A DNA stretch of 64,000 nt, from positions 1-64,000 of the forward strand of contig DXHY01000070.1 of assembly GCA_019113175.1 (NCBI GenBank). The letters run 5' to 3'. Positions within the stretch are counted from its first letter, which is position 1; each line of letters opens with the position of its first letter. Position numbers and translations under genes: made by a program. The notes beneath the pieces were generated by a model. That model saw nothing but the letters and a program-made list of their open reading frames with translations. It was not told the DNA's origin and did not search any database. Origin of the DNA: Candidatus Eisenbergiella stercoravium (GTDB lineage Bacteria; Bacillota; Clostridia; Lachnospirales; Lachnospiraceae). Shown one piece after another: positions 53,106 through 60,470 of the stretch.

Positions 53106-53164
53106 AAGGAGTTGTGGGAACATTTTCCCGCAGGAGTATCCATGTAAGAGACGGCCGGGAATTT

Positions 53165-53240
53165 TGTCGAAAAATAAAGACGGTTTCCGCCTGTAATCCT
53201 TAGAATTTTGACAAAAAATGCGGCCGTCTGTCCGTATAAT
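53165..53240 (+). promoter_or_regulatory. Spo0A-type spoIIG promoter: 0A box plus 21-bp-spaced -35/-10
   Basis: TGTCGAA (53165-53171, in TTTTGTCGAAAAA) is an exact 0A box about 80 bases before the predicted start. TTGACA (53208-53213) and TATAAT (53235-53240) are separated by 21 bp rather than 17. In Bacillus subtilis the spoIIG promoter has the same kind of over-long spacing and is activated by phosphorylated Spo0A bound upstream. Confidence 0.75.
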
Positions 53241-53266
53241 GTTCCCATACCTACAGGAGGTGAGAG

Positions 53267-54085
53267 GTGAAGTATATTGTCTACATAGACCGCCTGTTTT
53301 TGCTGCAGGCCGTGCAGACACTGGCGCTTCTCCTCCTGACCGGGACCTTTCTGAACTGGCGCGCACCCTCAGCTGCCGCGTCCGTCCTCAGACTGGTTTT
53401 GGGGTCAGGCGCGGAGGCGCTTTTTTTCTGTGCGGTATTTTTGCTGCCTGGAATCGGGAGTCTGCCCAAAAAGCTTCTGCTCGCGGCCGGATCGCTTGCC
53501 GGGCTGTTACTGATCTTCCGGATCCGTCTGCCGGGCCTTCTGCTTCGGGCTGTCCTTTTCTACTGCACGGCGGGATTCCTGCTCGCCGGAGCGTTATATG
53601 CGGTTCCGGCGTTTCTGCGGGAAAGCGCGGCCGCAGTTTCCGCCCTCATGCTGGCCGCCGCTTCGGCAGCAGTGCTTTTCTGGAAACGGGAAAGGAAAAG
53701 GCGGGAGCAGACGGTGGTGACGGCAGAACTGATCGAAGGAAATGTACGGATCGTGACAGATGCTCTGATTGACAGCGGAAACACCCTCTATGATCCGATC
53801 GACGGAAGGCCGGTGAGCGTGGTGGAACGCGGCGTCCTGGAGGGAAGGATTGAGCTGGAACGGCCGGAACGCTTCCGGCTCGTCCCATACCACACGCTGG
53901 GAGGCAGAGGATTGATGCAGGCGGTTGAAATTGAAAAAATGAAGGTGAAACGGGAAGGACAGGAGATGCTGTTTGAACACGCGCTTCTCGCCCTGTACAA
54001 CGGGGAAGTGACAAAAAGCGGAAGCTACCGCCTGATTCTGCACCCGGCGCTGCTGCAGAGTGAACGCCGCCACGGACACAGATGA
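53267..54085 (+). CDS. spoIIGA: Sigma-E processing peptidase SpoIIGA
   Basis: 272 residues. Five N-terminal membrane helices (to about 145) are followed by an aspartic-protease-like domain with ALIDSGNTLYDPIDGRPVSV (catalytic D169) and LVPYHTLGGRGLM. Activates pro-sigma-E in the mother cell. GTG start at 53267 just after AGGAGGTGAG. sigE follows after a hairpin module. Confidence 0.93.
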   Translation: MKYIVYIDRLFLLQAVQTLALLLLTGTFLNWRAPSAAASVLRLVLGSGAEALFFCAVFLLPGIGSLPKKLLLAAGSLAGLLLIFRIRLPGLLLRAVLFYCTAGFLLAGALYAVPAFLRESAAAVSALMLAAASAAVLFWKRERKRREQTVVTAELIEGNVRIVTDALIDSGNTLYDPIDGRPVSVVERGVLEGRIELERPERFRLVPYHTLGGRGLMQAVEIEKMKVKREGQEMLFEHALLALYNGEVTKSGSYRLILHPALLQSERRHGHR

Positions 54086-54131
54086 CACGGCGCGGCAGAT
54101 GCAGCGCGAAAGAACTTCGAAAATGGAGGCC

Positions 54132-54222
54132 GGTACGAACCGTTGGTTCGTACCAAGGAACAGCCGGCGCTGTTCCTTCACAGAATAAAATGCCGCCGGA
54201 GGCGGCAAAGGAGTAAAGAAGC
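54132..54222 (+). repeat. Hairpin module in the sigE leader (single copy, compensatory variants)
   Basis: Stem A' GGTACGAACC/GGTTCGTACC (54132-54154), stem C' AAGGAACAGC/GCTGTTCCTT (54155-54178), stem B ATGCCGCC/GGCGGCA (54190-54207), then AAAGGAG and the sigE ATG. Compared with the GH127 and topA copies, stem A carries a C-to-T change matched by a G-to-A change on the other arm. A purine run (GGAGG) also precedes it at about 54125. Confidence 0.9.
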
Positions 54223-54960
54223 ATGATATTAAAAGTGGCAATGCCGGGGAAAATACAGTTTAAAATCATCCGCAGGGACCCAGGGTTCCTGCTTCCGGGA
54301 CAGGGAGATATCCATTATATCGGCGGAGCGGAAGTCCTTCCGCCTCCACTGGAAGCGGATAAGGAAAGCGAAATCATAGGAGACCTGGGGACGGAATATG
54401 AGGATGAGGCCAAATCTGTTCTGATTGAACATAATCTGCGCCTGGTGGTCTACATAGCAAAAAAGTTTGACAATACCGGGGTGGGCGTTGAGGATCTGAT
54501 TTCCATAGGCACCATCGGTCTGATCAAGTCAATCAATACCTTCAAGCCGGATAAAAACATCAAGCTTGCTACTTATGCGTCCAGATGCATAGAAAATGAA
54601 ATCCTCATGTATCTGCGCAGGAACAGCAAAACCCGCATGGAGGTATCCATTGATGAACCTCTGAACGTGGACTGGGACGGAAATGAGCTGCTGCTTTCCG
54701 ATATTCTCGGAACGGATGAGGATGTGATCTACCGTGATATTGAAACAGAGGTGGAAAAGAGTCTTCTGATGAAGGCCATTGACAGTCTGACAGAACGGGA
54801 GAGAACCATTGTGAATCTGAGATTCGGTCTGAACACTCCGGACGGACAGGAGATGACCCAGAAGGAGGTGGCTTCCCTTCTCGGTATTTCTCAGTCCTAT
54901 ATCTCCCGGCTGGAAAAGAAAATCATGAAACGGCTGAAGCGGGAGATGGTGCGGGAGTAG
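54223..54960 (+). CDS. sigE: RNA polymerase sporulation sigma factor SigE
   Basis: 245 residues. The pro-sequence occupies about 1-31; the processing site [15 protein letters not shown] corresponds to the Y-Y bond in Bacillus (here H31-Y32). Region 2 is [20 protein letters not shown], then [18 protein letters not shown]; region 4 ends [20 protein letters not shown]. Controls early mother-cell genes. Follows its protease gene spoIIGA and precedes sigG, the standard order. Confidence 0.96.
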   Translation: MILKVAMPGKIQFKIIRRDPGFLLPGQGDIHYIGGAEVLPPPLEADKESEIIGDLGTEYEDEAKSVLIEHNLRLVVYIAKKFDNTGVGVEDLISIGTIGLIKSINTFKPDKNIKLATYASRCIENEILMYLRRNSKTRMEVSIDEPLNVDWDGNELLLSDILGTDEDVIYRDIETEVEKSLLMKAIDSLTERERTIVNLRFGLNTPDGQEMTQKEVASLLGISQSYISRLEKKIMKRLKREMVRE

Positions 54961-54971
54961 GTGGAGCGGAG

Positions 54972-55089
54972 TACAGTTCACCTGCGCCATTCGCAAAGCC
55001 GCGCTCCCTTCGTCTGTCAAATGTCAAAGCCGGTCATCTGTTCGTGCAGACACGACATCGGACTGGCTTTGACAGACGAGTGAACTGTA
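54972..55089 (+). repeat. Large imperfect stem-loop between sigE and sigG
   Basis: Outer arms TACAGTTCAC (54972-54981) and GTGAACTGTA (55080-55089). An inner long stem pairs CGTCTGTCAAA..GCC with GGCTTTGACAGACG (55066-55079); the left side carries an extra 7-base TGTCAAA. Small hairpins TGCG/CGCA and TCGTG/CACGA (55042-55055) sit inside. No T run follows. Confidence 0.8.
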
Positions 55090-55119
55090 GAAATTCCAGA
55101 TTTTACTTCCTGCCGGATG

Positions 55120-55148
55120 GTATATTTGGGCGCAATTGTGAGAATTCT
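55120..55148 (+). promoter_or_regulatory. Candidate sigma-F-type promoter of sigG
   Basis: GTATA (55120-55124), a 15-base spacer and GAGAATTCT (55140-55148) approximate the sigma-F pattern GywTA / GGnrAnAnT. It lies 34 bases before the sigG ATG. The match is partial. Confidence 0.4.
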
Positions 55149-55181
55149 CTAATCATAGAAAATGAGATGGAGGATTCGGCA

Positions 55182-55961
55182 ATGGCACTGAATAAGGTGG
55201 AAATCTGCGGGGTGAATACTTCGAAGCTGGCGGTGCTTACCAATGAGGAAAAGGAGAAACTGTTTGCACGCATTCAGGAAGGGGACGAGGAGGCAAGACA
55301 GCAGTATATCAAGGGAAACCTCCGGCTGGTTCTCAGCGTGATCAAACGTTTTTCCGCGAGCAGCGAGAATGTGGACGATCTCTTCCAGATCGGCTGTATC
55401 GGACTGATAAAGGCGATCGACAATTTTGATCCCACGCTTAACGTGAAATTCAGCACCTATGCCGTTCCGATGATCATCGGAGAGATCCGCAGATTCCTCC
55501 GGGACAACAATGCGATCCGGGTGAGCCGTTCTCTGAAGGATACGGCCTATAAGGCGATTTACGCAAAGGAAAATCTGATGAAGCAGAATCAGAAGGAGCC
55601 GACTATCGCTGAGGTCGCGACGGAAATCGGAATTCCGAAGGAAGACGTAGTATATGCCCTGGATGCCATCCAGAATCCGATGAGCCTGTATGAGCCTGTA
55701 TATACCGACGGTGGAGACACATTGTATGTGATGGATCAGATCAGCGATAAAAAGAACCGGGAAGAGGCCTGGGTGGAGAGCCTTTCCTTAAGCGAGGCGA
55801 TGAAACGGCTGAACGAAAGGGAATATGAAATCATTTCCCTGCGCTTTTTTGAAGGAAAAACTCAGATGGAGGTGGCGCAGATCATCGGAATTTCTCAGGC
55901 ACAGGTTTCCAGACTGGAAAAAAATGCTCTGAAGGTGATGAAAAATTATCTGACTGCATAG
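55182..55961 (+). CDS. sigG: RNA polymerase sporulation sigma factor SigG
   Basis: 259 residues, starting ALNKVEICGVNTSKLAVLTN, which is nearly invariant in SigG. Region 2 GNLRLVLSVIKRF and DDLFQIGCIGLIKAIDNFDP, region 3 KEPTIAEVATEIG, region 4 ISQAQVSRLEKNALKVMK. Controls late forespore genes such as gpr. ATG 55182 has GGAGG nine bases upstream; the open frame back to 55044 runs through the stem-loop and is not coding. Confidence 0.96.
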   Translation: MALNKVEICGVNTSKLAVLTNEEKEKLFARIQEGDEEARQQYIKGNLRLVLSVIKRFSASSENVDDLFQIGCIGLIKAIDNFDPTLNVKFSTYAVPMIIGEIRRFLRDNNAIRVSRSLKDTAYKAIYAKENLMKQNQKEPTIAEVATEIGIPKEDVVYALDAIQNPMSLYEPVYTDGGDTLYVMDQISDKKNREEAWVESLSLSEAMKRLNEREYEIISLRFFEGKTQMEVAQIIGISQAQVSRLEKNALKVMKNYLTA

Positions 55962-55985
55962 ATTCGTGTAAAGCCCTGTGCCGGA

Positions 55986-56022
55986 GGGCGGGAACGGAAA
56001 TTGGAACCGTTCCCGCCCTTTC
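55986..56022 (+). terminator. Terminator of sigG
   Basis: GGGCGGGAACGG/CCGTTCCCGCCC, a 12-bp stem with a 9-base loop and a short T-rich tail. Confidence 0.85.
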
Positions 56023-56064
56023 TGCATATGCTGTATGCATAGAGAAGGAGCGGGAGGAAGGACA

Positions 56065-56301
56065 ATGCTGTTTTCTGAACTGAAGTGCAAGGACGTGATA
56101 AACCTGAGAGACTGCAGAAAGCTCGGAAATATCGCTGATTTTGAATTTGATGAATGCACCGGCTGCATCTGTAAGGTGATTGTACCGGGAGGAGCAAAAT
56201 GGAAATCCCTGTTTGGATGCGATGAGGGCAGGGAAATCTGCTATAAGGATATAAAGAAAATCGGGCCGGATATCATCATTGTGGATCTTCCGGAGTGCTG
56301 A
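56065..56301 (+). CDS. YlmC/YmxH family sporulation protein (PRC-barrel)
   Basis: 78 residues: LFSELKCKDVINLRDCRKLG and DFEFDECTGCICKVIVPGGA, then the hydrophobic IGPDIIIVDLP. This is the PRC-barrel fold of YlmC/YmxH, small proteins linked to sporulation clusters but without known mechanism. ATG 56065 has GGGAGGAAG upstream. Confidence 0.85.
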   Translation: MLFSELKCKDVINLRDCRKLGNIADFEFDECTGCICKVIVPGGAKWKSLFGCDEGREICYKDIKKIGPDIIIVDLPEC

Positions 56302-56347
56302 AAGGAAGGCGGGACCAGGCGCCTGTCCGGACGGCATTTCGTGCCGG

Positions 56348-56376
56348 TTGACACCCCTTCTGCCCTCCGCTATAAT
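56348..56376 (+). promoter_or_regulatory. Consensus sigma-A promoter of nrdR
   Basis: TTGACA (56348-56353) and TATAAT (56371-56376) with exactly 17 bp between. No mismatch to consensus. Confidence 0.92.
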
Positions 56377-56393
56377 GGGAAAAAAGGGAAAAT

Positions 56394-56481
56394 ATGCCCC
56401 CAGGCGGCAGAAGGAGAGGTGTATGAACTGCGTTCGTGCCGAATTACAATGCCGCCTGTCGGCGGCAAAAGGAGAGGAAGC
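56394..56481 (+). repeat. Hairpin module in the nrdR leader
   Basis: A partial stem B (ATGCC..GGCGGCA), AAGGAGAGG, a decayed stem A (GAAC/GTTC followed by GTGCC), a full stem B ATGCCGCC/GGCGGCA (56449-56467) and AAGGAGAGG before the nrdR ATG. It occupies nearly all of the leader after the promoter. Confidence 0.85.
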
Positions 56482-56940
56482 ATGAAATGTCCATTCTGCG
56501 GTCACGACAACACGCGCGTGATCGATTCCAGGCCCGCGGATGAAAATAACTCCATCCGCCGCCGCCGTGTCTGCGACGAATGCAGCCGGCGTTTTACCAC
56601 CTATGAAAAGGTGGAAACCATTCCCCTCATCGTGATCAAAAAGGATGATAACAGGGAAACCTACGACCGTTCCAAGATTGAGGCGGGGGTGCTTCGTGCC
56701 TGTCATAAACGCCCGGTGAGCGCAAACCAGATCACAAAGCTCGTGGACGACGTGGAGACGGAAATCTTCAACCGGGGAGAAAAGGAAATTCCCAGCAGGG
56801 TGATAGGAGAGCTGGTCATGGACAGGCTCAAGAGTCTGGACGCTGTCGCCTATGTGCGTTTCGCTTCCGTATATCGGGAGTTCAAGGATATCAATACTTT
56901 CATGGATGAACTGAAAAAAGTAATGGGCGGAAAGGAATAG
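56482..56940 (+). CDS. nrdR: Transcriptional repressor NrdR
   Basis: 152 residues. Zinc ribbon [20 protein letters not shown] ... [19 protein letters not shown] followed by an ATP-cone domain ([20 protein letters not shown]). Represses ribonucleotide reductase genes in response to ATP/dATP. The ATG at 56482 begins the conserved KCPFC; the frame open from 56341 runs through the repeat module. Confidence 0.97.
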   Translation: MKCPFCGHDNTRVIDSRPADENNSIRRRRVCDECSRRFTTYEKVETIPLIVIKKDDNRETYDRSKIEAGVLRACHKRPVSANQITKLVDDVETEIFNRGEKEIPSRVIGELVMDRLKSLDAVAYVRFASVYREFKDINTFMDELKKVMGGKE

Positions 56941-56967
56941 GCAGAAAACGAAGAGAGGAAAATCTTC

Positions 56968-56996
56968 TTGCTTTTTCCGCGTTTTACGTATACAAT
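56968..56996 (+). promoter_or_regulatory. Promoter of the peptide ABC transporter operon
   Basis: TTGCTT (56968-56973) and TACAAT (56991-56996) with 17 bp between, about 85 bases before the start codon. Confidence 0.6.
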
Positions 56997-57080
56997 AACC
57001 CAGGACGTCCAAAAACTGAATAAGGAATCAGGTACTTTCACGCACGAGACGTAAAAGTGCTGAGAGAGAAAGGAAAACAC

Positions 57081-58598
57081 ATGAAGACAAAAGCTGTAAA
57101 GAGGATTCTTTTGACTTTGGTGTGCGGAGCACTAACTATTGCACTGGGCGCATGCTCAGGTGATAAGGCAGGTGAGAGCTCTTCTCAGATCACGATTGGA
57201 ATACCTCAGGATATTGAGGACAGTCTTGACCCCCACAAAGCGGTGGCGGCAGGAACCAAGGAGGTATTGTTCAATCTGTACGAAGGTCTTGTCAAGCCCG
57301 ACAGCAGCGGAGAGCTGCAGCCGGCCATTGCCAGCGATTATTCGATATCGGAGGATGCGACCACCTATACCTTCACATTGAGGGACGGGGTAAAATTCCA
57401 TGACGGCAGTACGGTGACGGCAGAGGATGTGAAGTATTCCATAGACAGATGCGCCGATACCACGAACGGAGAACCGCTGGTAGCGGCGTATTCCAATATT
57501 AAGAGCGTCAATATTGTGGACGAGAAAACGGTGGAGGTGGTGCTGAATTCACCGGATTCCGATTTCCTCGCCAATCTGACCACCGCCATCATTCCGGCTT
57601 CCAATGAGAATCCGGACACCAATCCCATCGGAACCGGACCATATAAATATGTTTCCAGGTCACCTCAGGAAAATTTTGTGGTGGAGAAGTTTGACGAATA
57701 CTGGGGAACTCCTGCCAATATTGAGAACGTCATTTTCCGGGTGTGTGCAAACGCGGATTCCATCGTTATGGATCTGCAGGGCGGTTCCATCGACATGTTT
57801 GCCCGCGTGACCACAACGCAGGCTTCCCAGCTTGGGGATCAGTTTAATGTCCTGGAGGGCACCATGAATCTGGTGCAGGCGCTTTATCTGAACAATGCAG
57901 TGGAACCCTTCAATGATGAACGGGTGCGTCAGGCCCTCTGCTATGCGGTGGACCCACAGGGAATCATGGATCTGATTTCCGATGGGAAGGGTACAGAGAT
58001 CGGAAGCAGCATGTTCCCGGCCTTTGAGAAGTATTATATGCCTGAACTGAACGACATGTATAATCAGGATTTTAACAAAGCAAAAGAACTGCTGGCTGAA
58101 GCGGGCTATCCTGACGGCTTCTCCTTTACCATAATGGTTCCTTCCAACTATCAGCAGCATATCGATACGGCGCAGGTTCTGGTAGAACAGCTGAAAAATA
58201 TCGGCGTGACGGCTGAGATCGAGCTGGTGGAATGGGAAACATGGGTTTCCGAAGCCTATACGAACCGGAATTTTGAGGCGACTGTGGTCGGCGTGGATGC
58301 TTCCAGCCTGACAGCTTCGGCCCTGCTTTCCAGATTCGTATCGGATGCGCCGAACAACTTCATCAATTTTAATAATGCGGATTACGATGCGGCCTATGCC
58401 CGGGCGGAGGCTGCGGTGGATGATGCGGAAAAGACAGAAGCCTTTAAGGAGTGTGAACGCCTTCTGGCAGAGCATGCCGCAAATGTATATATTCAGGATC
58501 TTCCGTGCCTGGTCGCGCTGAATAAGAAATACGCGGGCTACGAATTCTACCCGCTGTATGTTCAGGATATTTCAAAGCTGTATATTGTGGAAGAGTGA
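57081..58598 (+). CDS. Peptide-type ABC transporter substrate-binding lipoprotein (family 5)
   Basis: 505 residues. Lipoprotein signal with LGAC lipobox (C25). Family 5 motifs: DIEDSLDPHKAVAAGTKEVL, YTFTLRDGVKFHDGSTVTAE, NPIGTGPYKYVSRSPQENFV and ALCYAVDPQGIMD. Captures oligopeptides or similar solutes outside the membrane. First gene of the operon, separated from the permease by a hairpin. Confidence 0.94.
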   Translation: MKTKAVKRILLTLVCGALTIALGACSGDKAGESSSQITIGIPQDIEDSLDPHKAVAAGTKEVLFNLYEGLVKPDSSGELQPAIASDYSISEDATTYTFTLRDGVKFHDGSTVTAEDVKYSIDRCADTTNGEPLVAAYSNIKSVNIVDEKTVEVVLNSPDSDFLANLTTAIIPASNENPDTNPIGTGPYKYVSRSPQENFVVEKFDEYWGTPANIENVIFRVCANADSIVMDLQGGSIDMFARVTTTQASQLGDQFNVLEGTMNLVQALYLNNAVEPFNDERVRQALCYAVDPQGIMDLISDGKGTEIGSSMFPAFEKYYMPELNDMYNQDFNKAKELLAEAGYPDGFSFTIMVPSNYQQHIDTAQVLVEQLKNIGVTAEIELVEWETWVSEAYTNRNFEATVVGVDASSLTASALLSRFVSDAPNNFINFNNADYDAAYARAEAAVDDAEKTEAFKECERLLAEHAANVYIQDLPCLVALNKKYAGYEFYPLYVQDISKLYIVEE

Positions 58599-58601
58599 AA
58601 A

Positions 58602-58667
58602 ATGAGCCTGACGGCGCAAATGTCCGGCAGCACAATGGGCTGCAGCGCAATGAGCCGTCAGGCTCAT
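58602..58667 (+). promoter_or_regulatory. Intercistronic hairpin between binding protein and permease genes
   Basis: ATGAGCCTGACGGC (58602-58615) and its complement (58654-58667) form a perfect 14-bp stem. An inner GCAGC/GCTGC pair lies in the loop. The permease SD GGAGGA starts right after it. Such hairpins can protect upstream mRNA so that binding protein is made in excess. Confidence 0.75.
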
Positions 58668-58679
58668 GGAGGAATGAAT

Positions 58680-59621
58680 GTGAAACTCTTGATCCGAAAA
58701 TTCATATCCATGATCGTCACCATTCTGGCGGTGGCATTTCTGGTTTTTCTGGCTTTCGATGTGATTCCGGGGGATCCGGCCACAGCGCAGCTGGGAACGC
58801 AGGCCACACCGGAACGGGTGGAGGCGCTGCGGGAGGAGATGGGGTTAAACCGTCCCTTCCCCGTGCGTTTCGGAGAGTGGCTGCTTGATATGCTGAGGGG
58901 CAGTATGGGAACGTCCTACAGTTATGGAACGCCGGTTTCCTCTCTGGTGGGGGATAAGATTCCCATCACACTGACCCTGACGCTCATGGCATTTTTGATC
59001 ATGCTGGTCATCTCCATTCCGCTGGGCCTGTATACCGCAAGGCATGAGGGCGGGGCGGCGGATCACATCATCATGGCTGCAAACCAGGTGATCATGGCGG
59101 TGCCTCCCTTCTTTTCCGGCATCCTGATTACGCTCCTGTTCGGCCTGATCCTGCGCCTGTTCACGCCGGGCGGCTATGTTTCCTATACGCAGAGCATTCC
59201 CGGATTTGTGGGTTATCTGTTCTTTCCGGCTCTGGCCATTGCCCTTCCCAAGGCGGCCATGACCGTGAAGCTGTTAAGGAGCTGCCTGAACGCGGAAAAG
59301 CGGCTGGACTACGCCAGAACCGCCTACAGCCGGGGAAACAGCACGAAGGAGGTCATGTACCGCCATCTTCTGAAGAACGCCATGATTCCGGTGATCACCT
59401 TCCTCGGCATGACGCTTTCCGACATGGTTGCCGGAAGCATTGTGATCGAACAGGTTTTCAACATTCCGGGACTGGGACGGATCCTTCTGACCTCCATTTC
59501 CAACCGGGACTATCCGGTGGTGGAGGCGGTCATCGTACTGCTGGCGTTTCTGGTTATTTTCATCAATTTTGTTGTGGACTGTATCTATCGGAAGGTGGAC
59601 CCAAGGGTCCGGGTGGAATAG
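58680..59621 (+). CDS. ABC transporter permease (DppB/OppB family)
   Basis: 313 residues, six helices: IRKFISMIVTILAVAFLVF, the extracellular VIPGDPATAQLGTQATPERV typical of DppB, and the EAA loop with ARTAYSRGNSTKEVMYRHLL. I prefer GTG 58680 because GGAGGA (58668-58673) is six bases away; ATG 58674 directly abuts the SD. Forms the membrane channel with the next gene product. Confidence 0.93.
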   Translation: MKLLIRKFISMIVTILAVAFLVFLAFDVIPGDPATAQLGTQATPERVEALREEMGLNRPFPVRFGEWLLDMLRGSMGTSYSYGTPVSSLVGDKIPITLTLTLMAFLIMLVISIPLGLYTARHEGGAADHIIMAANQVIMAVPPFFSGILITLLFGLILRLFTPGGYVSYTQSIPGFVGYLFFPALAIALPKAAMTVKLLRSCLNAEKRLDYARTAYSRGNSTKEVMYRHLLKNAMIPVITFLGMTLSDMVAGSIVIEQVFNIPGLGRILLTSISNRDYPVVEAVIVLLAFLVIFINFVVDCIYRKVDPRVRVE

Positions 59622-59636
59622 ACAGGGAAGAGTGCA

Positions 59637-60443
59637 ATGAAGAGAATGAAGAAAAAAAATTTCAATCTGATTTGCGGCGGAGCGCTCACCCTCTTTGTCC
59701 TTCTCTTTGTCGGGCTGGGCTTCTTCTGGACGCCCTGGGACCCGAACGCCATGGATGAGACGGCCCGCTTTGCAGGAATGAGTCTGGCTCATCCCTTTGG
59801 CTGTGACAATTTTGGAAGGGATCTTCTGAGCCGGGTGATGAAGGGCGGCGGTATGACGCTCGCCATCGCGGCGGCGACGGTTGCGGTCGGCACCTTTTTC
59901 GGCGTGCTGATCGGCGCGTTCACCGGATATTTCGGAGGCTGGCTGGACGAGGTGCTGATGCGCGTCAACGATGTGCTGTTTGCCTTTCCCAGCATTCTGC
60001 TGGCGCTGGTGTTCATCAGCGTTCTCGGATCAGGAAAGGGAAACGTGATTCTGGCGCTGGGCGTGGCGTTCATCCCCAGTTTTGCCAGGATTGTGCGCGG
60101 CGAATTCATCCGCTGCAAAAACATGGATTATGTAAAGCTGGCAAGGCTCGCCGGAGCGGGGAGTCTGCGCATCATGTTCGTCCATATTCTGCCCAATACC
60201 ATACAGGTTCTCCTGCCTGCGGTGATGATCGGCTTTAACAATGCGGTTCTGGCCGAGGCGGGCATGAGCTATCTGGGAATCGGTGTACAGCCGCCGGATT
60301 CCAGCCTGGGAAGGATGCTTTCGGAATCCCAGAGCTATCTGTTCACCTCGCCGGGCTCCGCCCTGTTCCCGGGCCTGTTCCTCGTGCTCATGGTGCTCGG
60401 CTTCACCCTGCTCGCGGACGGACTCAGGGAAAGGAACGCGTAG
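59637..60443 (+). CDS. ABC transporter permease (DppC/OppC family)
   Basis: 268 residues. N-terminal helix, HPFGCDNFGRDLLSRVMKGG (the DppC signature), and the EAA loop DYVKLARLAGAGSLRIMFVH followed by ILPNTI. Pairs with the upstream permease. Confidence 0.94.
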   Translation: MKRMKKKNFNLICGGALTLFVLLFVGLGFFWTPWDPNAMDETARFAGMSLAHPFGCDNFGRDLLSRVMKGGGMTLAIAAATVAVGTFFGVLIGAFTGYFGGWLDEVLMRVNDVLFAFPSILLALVFISVLGSGKGNVILALGVAFIPSFARIVRGEFIRCKNMDYVKLARLAGAGSLRIMFVHILPNTIQVLLPAVMIGFNNAVLAEAGMSYLGIGVQPPDSSLGRMLSESQSYLFTSPGSALFPGLFLVLMVLGFTLLADGLRERNA

Positions 60444-60470
60444 AATTTTAGAAGAAAGGAGACTTGGAAC

